A stretch of DNA of 64,000 nucleotides from Shinella kummerowiae. GTDB lineage: Bacteria; Pseudomonadota; Alphaproteobacteria; Rhizobiales; Rhizobiaceae. A program made the translations under genes and the position numbers. The notes beneath the pieces were generated by a model. That model had not been told where the DNA came from. It saw only the letters and a list, made by a program, of their open reading frames with translations, and did not search any database. The stretch covers positions 186,001-250,000 of the forward strand of contig NZ_WUMK01000006.1 of the NCBI RefSeq assembly GCF_009827055.1, written 5' to 3'. Position 1 is the first letter of the stretch; every line of letters starts with the position of its first letter. Positions 27,242-37,358 of this stretch are shown here, piece by piece.

Positions 27242-28321
27242 ATGAGCAGCAAGCCTACCACCGTCCCGAAAGATTCTCAGGCGACCGTTCCGCCGATCAC
27301 GGCGCGCATTGCGCATGTGATGGCCAACCTCGGCATTGCCGGGCTGCCGCGAAACTATGAGCTGCTGTTCGAGGCGCTGAGCGGCAATGCCGGCGTCGCG
27401 CGCGAGATCGCCGCTCTCGGCAAGGCGCCGGAGCAGGCGGCACTCGATTCGATTGCGCTGCGCCATTCGCTGCCGAGCCACAATGTGCTCGCCGCCGGCC
27501 AGGCTGCGGGCGAGGCCGTGCGTGTGCTCTCCGAAGTCGCCGAAACCACCGAGACGAGCCGCCGGCAGCGGGCCGCTGCCATGCAGGAACTGGAAGAGAT
27601 CGCCGCGCGCATGGGCAGGGACCCCATTCTTGGCATCTCGGATTTCGCGACCGATACCGTCCGCCTGCTGTCCATCCTGCGCGATATCCTCGGCACCGAC
27701 CGGTCCACCACGACGCGGATCGAAGATCTGCGCGCCCATCTCGACGGCCTGCGCTCCGGCCTCTCCGTCAGCCGCGAAGCATTGACGCATGACCCCGTGA
27801 CCGGGCTTGCCAACCACGCCGCGCTGCTCGGGCGGCTGAAGGTTTTCTTCCAGGCGCAAGCCGCCGAAGGCACCTCCGCCCTTCTCCTGTTCCGTGTCGA
27901 ACAGCTCAAGGAATTTGCCGAGACCCACCCGGCGGGGGCCGCCGAAAAGACATTGAAGCGGCTTGCCGCCATCTTCCGCCGCTCGGTCAAGAAGGACGAT
28001 TTCGTCGCCCGCACCGGACCGGATCGGTTCTGCCTGCTGCTTTCTGATGTCAGCCGCGAGATCGCCGTCACCATCGCACGGCGCATCGCCGGCCGTGTGG
28101 CGGAAAAGCCCTTCCCGTTCATGGACCGCGAACTGCCTGCCGGCTTCCTGACACTGTCGGCCGGCATCGCGATGAGCGATTCGGCCAAGTCACCGACAAT
28201 GTTCTATGAACAGGCCGACCAGGCGCTCGCCTATGCCGCGGAGACGGACATCGCGCTCCGCATCTATTCGGCCGAAGTCGCGGACCGGGTCGGGCGTGGT
28301 TACCGTGGTTCCGCCGCCTGA
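27242..28321 (+). CDS. GGDEF-domain protein with degenerate active site
   Basis: A 359-residue protein with a helical N-terminal half (ITARIAHVMANLGIAGLPRNYELLFEALSG) and a C-terminal GGDEF fold, recognised by DPVTGLANHAALLGRLK (near residue 181) and later FLTLSAGIAMSDSA...FYEQADQALAYA. The signature motif itself is replaced: ARTGPDRFCLLL has TGPDRF in place of GGDEF. The loss of the second glycine, the metal-binding aspartate pattern and the catalytic glutamate predicts that it does not synthesise cyclic di-GMP. It may bind nucleotide or a protein partner as an effector. The start codon lacks a strong ribosome site. It precedes the ABC-F gene. Confidence 0.85.
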   Translation: MSSKPTTVPKDSQATVPPITARIAHVMANLGIAGLPRNYELLFEALSGNAGVAREIAALGKAPEQAALDSIALRHSLPSHNVLAAGQAAGEAVRVLSEVAETTETSRRQRAAAMQELEEIAARMGRDPILGISDFATDTVRLLSILRDILGTDRSTTTRIEDLRAHLDGLRSGLSVSREALTHDPVTGLANHAALLGRLKVFFQAQAAEGTSALLLFRVEQLKEFAETHPAGAAEKTLKRLAAIFRRSVKKDDFVARTGPDRFCLLLSDVSREIAVTIARRIAGRVAEKPFPFMDRELPAGFLTLSAGIAMSDSAKSPTMFYEQADQALAYAAETDIALRIYSAEVADRVGRGYRGSAA

Positions 28322-28423
28322 AGGTGTGCGTTCAGGCACCATGCCGCGAACTTGGTTATTTTGGCGCAAGTGTGAACGCAAAACCGCTTCGCACTTTGGC
28401 TGAAGTTGCTCTATAGACCCGGC

Positions 28424-30313
28424 ATGATCACGATTTCCGGCCTCACGGCCCGCATTGCCGGGCGTCTCCTCATCGATAACGCGTCCCTTTCGCTGCCGAG
28501 CGGCGTGAAGGTGGGGCTCGTCGGGCGCAACGGCACCGGCAAGTCCACGCTGTTTCGCATCATCACCGGCCAGTTCGCCTCGGAGGCCGGCAGCATCTCG
28601 CTGCCGAAGAACGCGCGCATCGGCCAGGTGGCGCAGGAAGCACCGGGCACGGACGATCCGCTGATCGAGATCGTGCTGGCCGCCGACAAGGAACGCGCTG
28701 CCCTGCTGAAGGAAGCGGAAACCGCGACCGACCCGCACCGCATCGCCGAAATCCAGACACGTCTTTCCGATATCGGCGCCCATTCGGCCGAATCGCGGGC
28801 GGCGAGCATCCTTGCCGGCCTCGGTTTCGATCACGAGGCGCAGCGGCGGCCGGCCAAGAGCTTTTCCGGCGGCTGGCGCATGCGCGTGGCCCTTGCCGCC
28901 GTGCTGTTTTCCGAGCCGGACCTGCTGTTGCTCGACGAGCCGACCAATTATCTCGACCTCGAAGGCACGCTGTGGCTGGAAGACTACGTGCGGCGCTATC
29001 CGCACACCGTCATCATCATCAGCCACGACCGCGACCTGCTCAACACCGCCGTCAACGCCATCGTGCATCTCGACCAGCAGAAGCTCACCTTCTACCGCGG
29101 CTCCTACGACCAGTTCGAACGGCAGAAGGCCGAGAACGACGAGCTGCAGATGAAGGCGAAGGCGAAGAACGAGGCCGCGCGCAAACATCTGCAAAGCTTC
29201 ATCGACCGTTTCAAGGCCAAGGCCACCAAGGCCAAGCAGGCGCAGAGCCGCGTCAAGGCGCTGGAGCGCATGGGCACGGTCGCCGCTGTCATCGAGACGC
29301 ATGTGCAGCCGATCACCTTTCCGGAACCGGAAAAGCAGCCCGCCTCGCCGATCGTCGCGATCGAGGGCGGTGCGGTCGGCTACACGCCGGGCCAGCCGAT
29401 CCTCAAGCAGATCAATCTCCGGATCGACAATGACGACCGCATCGCGCTGCTCGGCTCGAACGGCAACGGCAAATCGACCTTCGCAAAATTCATCTCCGGC
29501 CGGCTGGAGGCGGAATCCGGCACCGTCAAGCGTGCGCCGAGCCTCAAGATCGGCTTCTTCGCGCAGCACCAGCTCGACGACCTCGTGCCCGAGCAATCGG
29601 CTGTCGAACATGTGCGCCGGCTGATGCCGGAGGCGCCGGAGGCCAAGGTGCGCGCCCGCGTGGCGCAGATGGGCCTGGCCACGGAAAAGATGTCCACGCC
29701 GGCCAAGGACCTGTCCGGCGGCGAGAAGGCTCGCCTGCTGATGGGTCTCGCCGCCTTCGACGCGCCGAACCTGCTGATCCTCGACGAGCCGACCAACCAT
29801 CTCGACATCGACAGCCGCCGCGCGCTGATCGAGGCGCTGAACGACTATGAAGGCGCCGTCATCCTGATCTCGCATGACCGCCACCTCATCGAGGCGACCG
29901 TCGATCGGCTATGGCTGGTCAACAACGGCACGGTGAAGACCTTCGACGGCGACATGGAGGAGTATCGCAGCATCATCGTCCAGTCGGCCAAGAAGGATGA
30001 CAAGGACAAGGCGGCCTCCAACGGCGGCGATATGGCCAACAAGGCCGACCAGCGCAAGGCCAATGCCGACCGGCGCGCCCAGTTTGCGCCGCTGAAGAAA
30101 AAGATCAACGAAATCGAATCTCTGACGGCAAAACTGCACAAGCAGATTCAGCTTCTTGATGCAGAGCTTGCGGACCCGGCGCTTTACGAGAAGAGCCCGG
30201 CGAAGGCCGCGGAGAAAGCGAAACTCCGCGCCATGGCTGTCGACAAGCTGAACGATGCCGAAGAACGGTGGCTGGAGCTTTCGGCCGAATACGAAGAGGC
30301 GATGGCCGGCTAG
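28424..30313 (+). CDS. ABC-F family ATPase (Uup-like)
   Basis: A 629-residue cytoplasmic protein with two tandem ATP-binding domains and no membrane segments. Domain 1 has GRNGTGKST (near 31-39), FSGGWRMR and LLLDEPTNYLD; domain 2 has GSNGNGKST (near 344), LSGGEKARLL and LILDEPTNHLD. The domains are joined by a charged linker (KAKNEAARKHLQSF...), and a C-terminal coiled coil (KKKINEIESLTAKLHKQIQLLDAEL) is of the Uup/YheS type. ABC-F proteins act on the ribosome or on branched DNA intermediates. It lies about 100 bases after the GGDEF gene. Confidence 0.93.
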   Translation: MITISGLTARIAGRLLIDNASLSLPSGVKVGLVGRNGTGKSTLFRIITGQFASEAGSISLPKNARIGQVAQEAPGTDDPLIEIVLAADKERAALLKEAETATDPHRIAEIQTRLSDIGAHSAESRAASILAGLGFDHEAQRRPAKSFSGGWRMRVALAAVLFSEPDLLLLDEPTNYLDLEGTLWLEDYVRRYPHTVIIISHDRDLLNTAVNAIVHLDQQKLTFYRGSYDQFERQKAENDELQMKAKAKNEAARKHLQSFIDRFKAKATKAKQAQSRVKALERMGTVAAVIETHVQPITFPEPEKQPASPIVAIEGGAVGYTPGQPILKQINLRIDNDDRIALLGSNGNGKSTFAKFISGRLEAESGTVKRAPSLKIGFFAQHQLDDLVPEQSAVEHVRRLMPEAPEAKVRARVAQMGLATEKMSTPAKDLSGGEKARLLMGLAAFDAPNLLILDEPTNHLDIDSRRALIEALNDYEGAVILISHDRHLIEATVDRLWLVNNGTVKTFDGDMEEYRSIIVQSAKKDDKDKAASNGGDMANKADQRKANADRRAQFAPLKKKINEIESLTAKLHKQIQLLDAELADPALYEKSPAKAAEKAKLRAMAVDKLNDAEERWLELSAEYEEAMAG

Positions 30314-30478
30314 TCCGGCCGCGCCGAACCGGGCGGGACCCCAATCGAGAAACGCTCAAAAAACAGGCAGATAGCGGCGAATGCCGTCTAAGACGAAAGT
30401 CGCATAAGCCCCGTTTGCCGTTCTTGCCTCCCTTGGCTTGAAACACCAATCCCGACATGATTAGCTCCCGCGTGATGA

Positions 30479-31627
<1,149 letters not shown>

Positions 31628-31651
31628 GCGCCGGCAGACGATGGAAACCAG

Positions 31652-31678
31652 AACCCCGGAGCAAGCTCCGGGGTTTTG
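31652..31678 (+). terminator. Intrinsic terminator after the TRAP binding protein
   Basis: Perfect stem ACCCCGGAGC/GCTCCGGGGT with an AA apex, followed by TTTTGCTTT. The T-run points to termination on the plus strand; the minus-strand GNAT gene converges here. Confidence 0.92.
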
Positions 31679-31686
31679 CTTTGCGG

Positions 31687-32142
31687 TCAGGCACCTGGCC
31701 CGCCGATTATCTTTTCGAAATAGACGCGGCTGAAACCATGCTCGGTGCGCCGCGCCACCTCGGCATAACCGAGCCGGGGATAAAGCGTCAGGTTCTCGAC
31801 CATCTTCTCGTTCGTGTAGAGGCGGACGGCGGTAAAGCCGCCGCGACGTGCTTGCTCCTCGCAAAAGCCGATCAAGGACCGGCCGATGCCGCGCCCGGCC
31901 GCTGACGGCAGCACGGCGACGTTTTCGAGAAGCATATGATCGCCCTTCGGAAAGAACACGATGAAGCCCTGAAAGGTATCGCCGTCGACCGCGACGTGGA
32001 CGTGCCCGGCCTTGATCTGTGCTGCGAAATCCACGACCATCGGCGCCGGCTTGCGGCCGATGATCGGGACGTAGCGACGATAGGCCTGCTCGGCACAGTC
32101 CCGGATGGTCGCTTCGTCGGCCGGATTGGCTCGCCGGATCAT
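31687..32142 (-). CDS. GNAT family N-acetyltransferase
   Basis: A 151-residue acyltransferase. The acetyl-CoA pyrophosphate loop AAGRGIGRSLIGFCEEQA (around residues 83-100) matches the GNAT motif A, and VRLYTNEKMVENLTLYPRLGY is the usual motif B region. The N-terminus MIRRANPADEATIRDCAEQAY is typical. The acceptor is unknown. Its start overlaps the stop of the VOC gene (ATGA), so the two form a coupled pair lying between the two halves of the TRAP system. Confidence 0.9.
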   Translation of the reverse strand: MIRRANPADEATIRDCAEQAYRRYVPIIGRKPAPMVVDFAAQIKAGHVHVAVDGDTFQGFIVFFPKGDHMLLENVAVLPSAAGRGIGRSLIGFCEEQARRGGFTAVRLYTNEKMVENLTLYPRLGYAEVARRTEHGFSRVYFEKIIGGPGA

Positions 32143-32525
32143 ACTGTGTCTCCCTTGCGCTGCGGTTCACCAACCTCCACCGCATGCCCGTCCGGGTCAT
32201 AGAAGCGGAAGACACGCTGGCCCCAGGCCTGCTCTTCGACCGGATGGATCAGCGTCACATGTGGCGCAATGGCCGAGAAGGCCGCATCGACATCCTCATG
32301 CTCGAAATAGAGCAGCAGGTTTGCGCGCCCATAGGGCTCCTGCGTTGCGGATGCCTGGCGCCAGACGGTGCGTTCGAGCGCCGGCCCCTCGTGAATGGCA
32401 AAACCGGTCTCGAACAGCACGAAGCTGCCGAAATCCTCGACAATCCGAAGACCCATCCGCGTCTCGTAAAAGGCCTTCGAGCGGGCGATGTCTCGCACAA
32501 AAGGCATGGGATTGACGAAACGCAT
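32139..32525 (-). CDS. VOC-family (glyoxalase-like) protein
   Basis: A 128-residue vicinal-oxygen-chelate protein. RFVNPMPFVRDIARSKAFYETRMGLRIVEDFGSFVLF is the first beta-alpha-beta module and FRFYDPDGHAVEVGE the metal-side end of the second. Family members include glyoxalases, dioxygenases and antibiotic-binding proteins. The function here is not determined. I chose the ATG at 32525; a longer frame upstream runs through the dctM tail. It is coupled to the GNAT gene. Confidence 0.85.
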   Translation of the reverse strand: MRFVNPMPFVRDIARSKAFYETRMGLRIVEDFGSFVLFETGFAIHEGPALERTVWRQASATQEPYGRANLLLYFEHEDVDAAFSAIAPHVTLIHPVEEQAWGQRVFRFYDPDGHAVEVGEPQRKGDTV

Positions 32526-32553
32526 CGGAATTCCTCTCGCATGACGGCCAAGC

Positions 32554-32586
32554 AAAACCGCCCGTAACGAGGTTACAGGCGGTTTT
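32554..32586 (-). terminator. Intrinsic terminator after dctM
   Basis: Long stem AAAACCGCC/GGCGGTTTT with an inner GTAAC/GTTAC, lying 40 bases past the dctM stop. On the minus strand the hairpin ends in TTTTGCTT. It separates the TRAP permeases from the VOC-GNAT pair. Confidence 0.85.
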
Positions 32587-32625
32587 GCAGTTTCAGCAAT
32601 GACGAAGGTGGGCGCGGTCGCGACG

Positions 32626-34434
32626 TCAGTTGAAGGACGGTGGGCTGGACAGGTCGCCCGCAGGCTTCTGCTTCGTGCCCTGCTGGCCATTCTGGTCGGC
32701 CGGCTTCTGCTCGGTGCCGCCTTCCAGCGGATTGCCACCGGGCAGTTGCAGGCCACCGGGAAGACCGAGGCCGCCGCCATTGTCGGGCAGCGTCAGCCCG
32801 GGCAGGCCGCCGTCGCTGCCACCGAAGCCCGGCACCTCGATCTTGATCGTCGCCGGGTCCACGCCGCTTCCGGCACCCTTGTAGTGCATGACCATCTGCG
32901 GGAACATGATGGTGAGCGCCACCATGATGATCTGGATGCCGACGAAGGGCACCGCGCCCCAGTAGATCTGCGCCGTCGTCACCGGCTCCATCTTCTTGCC
33001 CGTCACCTTGTCGAGATACGGCACTTTGGCCGCGACCGAGCGCAGGTAGAACAGGGCGAAGCCAAAAGGCGGGTGCATGAAGCTCGTCTGCATGTTGATG
33101 CCGAGCAGCACGCCGAACCAGATGAGGTCGATGCCGAGCTTGTCGGCGGCAGGTGCGAGCAGCGGCACGATGATGAAGGCGAGCTCGAAGAAATCGAGGA
33201 AGAACGCCAGGAAGAAGACGAGTATGTTCACCGCGATCAGGAAGCCCGTCTCGCCGCCCGGCATGGAGACCAGCAGGTGCTCCACCCAGAGGTGTCCGTT
33301 CACACCGTAGAAGGTGAGCGAGAAGACTCGAGCGCCGATCAGGATGAACAGCACGAAGGCCGAGAGGCGCGTCGTCGCGGCGAGTGCCGAGCGGATCACC
33401 TCCATCGTCAGCCGCCCCTTGGCAGCGGCCATGACAAGCGCGCCGACGGCGCCCATCGCGCCACCTTCGGTCGGCGTCGCAATGCCGAGGAAGATGGTGC
33501 CGAGCACGAGGAAGATCAGCGCCAGCGGCGGGATCAGCACGATGATGACCTGCTGAGCGAGCCGCGACATCATGTTGATGTTCATCGTCTTGTCGACGAG
33601 CGCCACGACATAGATGAAGATGACGCCGACGGTGGCGCCGAGGATGTCGGCATTCTCGCCATGCGTGGGAGAGAGATAGACATGCGCGGCATAGGCGATG
33701 CCGGCTGCGACGGCGAGCGCGATTGCCAGCGACGTCACGCCCGATCCGAGCGAGCGCGCCTCCAGCGGCAGCGCCGGCATCGAATCCCGCCGCACGAAGG
33801 TCATCAGCAGAATGTAGCCCATGTACAGGCCAGTCAGGATGAGGCCCGGGATGAGCGCGCCGGCATACATGTCGCCGACCGAGCGGCCGAGCTGGTCGGC
33901 CAGCACGATCAGCACCAGCGACGGCGGGATGATCTGCGCGAGCGTGCCGGATGCCGCGATGACGCCGGAGGCGACGCGCCGATCATAACCATAGCGCAGC
34001 ATGATCGGCAGCGAGATGAGGCCCATGGCGATGACCGAGGCGGCCACGACGCCGGTGGTGGCTGCCAGCAGCGCGCCGACGAAGATGACCGCATAGGCAA
34101 GACCGCCGCGGATCGGCCCGAAGAGCTGGCCGATCGTGTCGAGCAAGTCTTCGGCCATGCCGGATCGTTCGAGCACGATGCCCATGAATGTGAAGAAGGG
34201 GATGGCGAGCAACGTGTCGTTCGACATCACCCCCCACAGCCGTTCCGGCATCGCATTCAGCAGCGGCCAGGAAAGATTGATCGAATCGGACAGCGGCGCG
34301 AGTTCCACGCCGATGACGAAGAACAGCAGGCCATTTGCCGCGAGCGAGAAAGCCACCGGATAGCCGAGCAGCAGGAACACGATCAGCGACATGAACATGA
34401 TCGGCGCGAGGTTTTCAGCGATGAATTCGATCAT
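32626..34434 (-). CDS. TRAP transporter large permease (DctM)
   Basis: A 602-residue, 12-helix DctM that forms the transport pathway for the TRAP system. The N-terminus MIEFIAENLAPIMFMSLIVFLLLGYPVAFSL and the later ASGTLAQIIPPSLVLIVLAD, GIATPTEGGAMGAVGALVMA and MQTSFMHPPFGFALFYLRSVA segments are diagnostic. After the last helix a tail of about 83 residues, rich in Gly, Pro, Gln and Lys (for example GLPGGLQLPGG), has no counterpart in ordinary DctM. The ATG overlaps the dctQ stop by four bases. The in-frame reading upstream of 34434 is not part of the gene. Confidence 0.93.
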   Translation of the reverse strand: MIEFIAENLAPIMFMSLIVFLLLGYPVAFSLAANGLLFFVIGVELAPLSDSINLSWPLLNAMPERLWGVMSNDTLLAIPFFTFMGIVLERSGMAEDLLDTIGQLFGPIRGGLAYAVIFVGALLAATTGVVAASVIAMGLISLPIMLRYGYDRRVASGVIAASGTLAQIIPPSLVLIVLADQLGRSVGDMYAGALIPGLILTGLYMGYILLMTFVRRDSMPALPLEARSLGSGVTSLAIALAVAAGIAYAAHVYLSPTHGENADILGATVGVIFIYVVALVDKTMNINMMSRLAQQVIIVLIPPLALIFLVLGTIFLGIATPTEGGAMGAVGALVMAAAKGRLTMEVIRSALAATTRLSAFVLFILIGARVFSLTFYGVNGHLWVEHLLVSMPGGETGFLIAVNILVFFLAFFLDFFELAFIIVPLLAPAADKLGIDLIWFGVLLGINMQTSFMHPPFGFALFYLRSVAAKVPYLDKVTGKKMEPVTTAQIYWGAVPFVGIQIIMVALTIMFPQMVMHYKGAGSGVDPATIKIEVPGFGGSDGGLPGLTLPDNGGGLGLPGGLQLPGGNPLEGGTEQKPADQNGQQGTKQKPAGDLSSPPSFN

Positions 34435-35006
34435 GCGCCCTTCTCCTCGGCAATTGCGGTGTCGAGCGGCGCATGGGTCGGTACATAGGGCGTCGGGTCC
34501 TCCATGTCGCCGCGCATGATGGCGATCTTCTTGATGATCTCCGACACGCCCTGGGCGGCGAGCAGCACGAAACCGGCAAGCAGGATGGCCTTGGCCGGCC
34601 AGACGATCAGGCCGCCGGCGCTGGAGGAGCCCTCGCCCGACCGGTAGGACATCAGCACGTAGGGCACGAGGAAATAGACCATCAGCAGCACGAAGGGCAT
34701 CAGGAACAGGCAATGGCCGAGCAGGTCGATCCAGTGCTGCACGCGCCGCGAAAACTTGCCGTAGACCACGTCGATGCGGATGTGCTCGTTCTGCGACAGC
34801 GTATAGGCGGCGGCGAGCATGAAGGCCCCGCCGAACAGATACCATTGCGCCTCGAGCCAGGCGTTGGACGACATGTTGAACATCTTGCGGATGACCGCAT
34901 TTCCGGCACTGACAAGCACGGCGATCAGGATCAGCCAGCCAACGGCCTTTCCGATATTTTCCGTAATCGAGTCGATGAGCCGGCTGAAAACCAGCAGCGT
35001 TTTCAT
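34431..35006 (-). CDS. TRAP transporter small permease (DctQ)
   Basis: A 191-residue membrane protein with four hydrophobic helices and a conserved cytoplasmic loop (WLEAQWYLFGGAFMLAAAYTLSQNEHIRIDVVYGKFSRRVQHWIDLLG) characteristic of DctQ. It assembles with DctM and works with a periplasmic binding protein, most likely the TakP-like one at 30521-31627. It is the first gene of the dctQ-dctM unit. It is divergent from the sugar dehydrogenase at 35255. Confidence 0.93.
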   Translation of the reverse strand: MKTLLVFSRLIDSITENIGKAVGWLILIAVLVSAGNAVIRKMFNMSSNAWLEAQWYLFGGAFMLAAAYTLSQNEHIRIDVVYGKFSRRVQHWIDLLGHCLFLMPFVLLMVYFLVPYVLMSYRSGEGSSSAGGLIVWPAKAILLAGFVLLAAQGVSEIIKKIAIMRGDMEDPTPYVPTHAPLDTAIAEEKGA

Positions 35007-35254
35007 GAGAACTCCTCCCCACCTGGCGTGTTATTGGTTTGGTGCCAAGCACAGCCAGAGTGCCGATTTCAAGGCTCGTTTCAAGTCCGCAGCCCGGTTT
35101 TCCCGAACTGAGAGCCGGCATTAGACCAAAGGCGAATACCGTCTCCGCCGCATTGCACAAACGATAGGCAGACACGGGCGCCGAGGCACTCTTGCCCCGG
35201 GCGCGGGTTCTGCTAAAACAGCGGCGAAATCATCATACAAATGAGGGTGGAGCC

Positions 35255-36181
35255 ATGTCCCCGATCAATCTCGCAATCGTCGGCGTCGGCAAGATCGTGC
35301 GCGACCAGCATCTTCCGGCCGTCGCCAAAAACAGCGACTACAGGCTGATCGCCGCCGCAAGCCGCCACGGCACGGTCGACGGCATCGACAATTTCAAGTC
35401 GATCGACGAGATGCTTGCGGCGGTGCCGGCGATCGACGCCGTGTCGCTCTGCATGCCGCCACAGTATCGCTATGAAGCGGCCGAGAAGGCGCTTTCGGCC
35501 GGCAAACACGTCTTCCTCGAAAAGCCGCCAGGTGCCACCCTTTCCGAAGTCGCCGATCTTGAAGCGCTCGCGGCGTCCAAGGGCCTCTCGCTCTTCGCAA
35601 GCTGGCATTCGCGCTATGCGCCGGCAGCCGAAGCCGCCAAAACCTTCCTCGCCGGCACGACGATCCGCGCCATGCAGGTGATCTGGAAGGAAGACGTGCG
35701 CCACTGGCACCCGAACCAGGAGTGGATCTGGCAGGCCGGCGGGCTCGGCGTGTTCGATCCGGGCATCAACGCGCTGTCGATCGTCACCCACATCCTGCCG
35801 CGCCCGGCCTTCATCACCGCCGCCACGCTGGAATTCCCGGAAAACCGCGATGCGCCGATCGCCGCATCGATCACCTTCTCCGACGCCAAAGGGCTCGATC
35901 TGAAAGCGGATTTCGACTGGCGCCAGACCGGCAAGCAAAGCTGGGACATCGTCGCCCAGACCGAAGCGGGCGAGATGGTGCTGTCCGAGGGCGGCGCCAA
36001 GCTCTCCATCGACGGCAAGCTCGTGCACGAGGAGCCGGAGCAGGAATATCCGATGCTCTACAAGCGCTTCGCCGAAATCGTGAAGGCCGGCACATCCGAC
36101 GTCGACCTCGCACCGCTTCGCCACGTCGCCGACGCCTTCATGCTGGGGCGGCGCAAGTTCGTCGAGGCATTCCACGATTGA
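35255..36181 (+). CDS. Gfo/Idh/MocA oxidoreductase, L-arabinose/D-galactose 1-dehydrogenase-like
   Basis: A 308-residue NAD(P)-dependent dehydrogenase. The Rossmann motif is GVGKIVRDQHLPAV (10-23), then LEKPPGATLSEV with catalytic-type Lys90, and WKEDVRHWHPNQEWIWQAGGLGVFDPGINALSI. This pattern closely follows the Azospirillum L-arabinose 1-dehydrogenase, which oxidises arabinose and galactose to lactones in the non-phosphorylative pathway. The exact sugar is inferred. No lactonase or dehydratase is adjacent. The ATG at 35255 is supported by a GGTGGAG site and family length. Confidence 0.85.
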   Translation: MSPINLAIVGVGKIVRDQHLPAVAKNSDYRLIAAASRHGTVDGIDNFKSIDEMLAAVPAIDAVSLCMPPQYRYEAAEKALSAGKHVFLEKPPGATLSEVADLEALAASKGLSLFASWHSRYAPAAEAAKTFLAGTTIRAMQVIWKEDVRHWHPNQEWIWQAGGLGVFDPGINALSIVTHILPRPAFITAATLEFPENRDAPIAASITFSDAKGLDLKADFDWRQTGKQSWDIVAQTEAGEMVLSEGGAKLSIDGKLVHEEPEQEYPMLYKRFAEIVKAGTSDVDLAPLRHVADAFMLGRRKFVEAFHD

Positions 36182-36196
36182 GATCGGGGGCGTGGT

Positions 36197-37030
36197 TCAA
36201 TCATCCGTATCCGGATCGAAGAATTTGCGCCATTCCCCACCGACCACGGTTCGCTCGGCGGAATAATCGACCTCGAGGGCAGGAATCATGTCCTTGAGGG
36301 AAGGGTCGCGATCCACGAGATGCCGCCAGTGCAGGATGCGTAGAGTCTCGTCGTCTTCATCGTGGCTGTGGTCCGTGTGGCCACACAGCAAGACCCAATC
36401 GCCGCCGCTGCGCGATACGACCATCACGCTGTCGCCGCCGTCAACGACATGCGTGCAGGAAATGCACAGGGTGCTTCGGTCAGGTGCAGCGTCTTCCCGC
36501 TCCTCCTGCTGCCCAGGGTGTGACGCCGCTTCATATGCCTGCAACGCATCCAGAATTTGGTGGTATCGGACACTGCTCATGCCCGTGCGCTGCTCGATTG
36601 CGAGCGTGCTCCGGTCTCGCTCCGAAAGACTGAAGAGCGGACGCTGCGTCGCATCGAGAAACCGGATGTCGATCGGCGCCGGCAACGACGAGACATAACC
36701 CGGCAGGCTGTTGGCCATCATTCCGGAATAGAGCGGTTCGGAGGAACCGTCGGCATCGTAAAATTCGACATAGCGCTGGAACACCGCGGCATCGACCTCG
36801 GCCCAGACACCCCAGCCGAAATCACTCCCCATGTCCGGCAACGGCACCAGCAACAGCCCACGAATGAAATACCTGTCGCCATACTGGCACAAGTCGTCCG
36901 TGAAGCGGGCCACCTCTTCGCGCCGGGGCGCCGGTATCGCCCAGACATCGTCAGGAAGCTTGTACCCCCAGTCCGTTGGAAGTCCGTCATGAGACTGTCC
37001 GCAGGTGGCGCAAACAAAATGGCCGCTCAT
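36197..37030 (-). CDS. DUF2199-domain protein
   Basis: A 277-residue soluble protein. Its N-terminal 165 residues resemble the DUF2199 family: CATCGQSHDGLPTDWGYKLPDDVW, DLCQYGDRYFIRGLLLVPLP, FGWGVWAEVD, YSGMMANSLPGY, and TQRPLFSL. The N-terminal CxxC suggests a metal site or zinc ribbon. The C-terminal 110 residues (CISCTHVVDGGDSVMVV...LLCGHTDHSHDEDD) are a separate module that looks like a second small domain. Function is unknown. It is the last of three co-oriented genes and converges with the sugar dehydrogenase. Confidence 0.8.
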   Translation of the reverse strand: MSGHFVCATCGQSHDGLPTDWGYKLPDDVWAIPAPRREEVARFTDDLCQYGDRYFIRGLLLVPLPDMGSDFGWGVWAEVDAAVFQRYVEFYDADGSSEPLYSGMMANSLPGYVSSLPAPIDIRFLDATQRPLFSLSERDRSTLAIEQRTGMSSVRYHQILDALQAYEAASHPGQQEEREDAAPDRSTLCISCTHVVDGGDSVMVVSRSGGDWVLLCGHTDHSHDEDDETLRILHWRHLVDRDPSLKDMIPALEVDYSAERTVVGGEWRKFFDPDTDD

Positions 37031-37067
37031 CGCATCACTCCCGCAAAGACAGGGTTACAGGTCGGCA

Positions 37068-37358
37068 TCATGGCTCTTCGCGCCACATATCGTCATCATC
37101 GGCGAAGGACAGCAGCATCCCGCCGCGCAACGAGAGAAGCGGGGCAAGATCGGCTTGAGGGAGCGCGTTGGATACAGCCAGGGTAAAGCCCGGCCGCTTG
37201 AGGCTCTCCACCGCCCAGAGCGCGGCATGCGGATAGACGTCCCACGCCGGCCATTCGCCGACCTCGCCGTGCGCGAGACGCTGGCGCCCCAGATAGTCGA
37301 CCACACCTTGTCGCTGGTGATCGCACCAAAGCTCGAACTTCTGCTCGTCCTCGTCCAT
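37068..37358 (-). CDS. Small protein, resembles DUF4826
   Basis: A 96-residue acidic protein. FELWCDHQRQGVVDYLGRQRL and GEVGEWPAWDVYPHAALWAVESLKRPG follow a pattern I associate with DUF4826 proteins, of unknown function. I chose the ATG at 37358, which has GGAGG 7 bases upstream and overlaps the preceding stop; a GTG immediately before is possible. It sits between the DUF2199 gene and a third unknown on the same strand and is likely co-translated with its upstream neighbour. Confidence 0.65.
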   Translation of the reverse strand: MDEDEQKFELWCDHQRQGVVDYLGRQRLAHGEVGEWPAWDVYPHAALWAVESLKRPGFTLAVSNALPQADLAPLLSLRGGMLLSFADDDDMWREEP

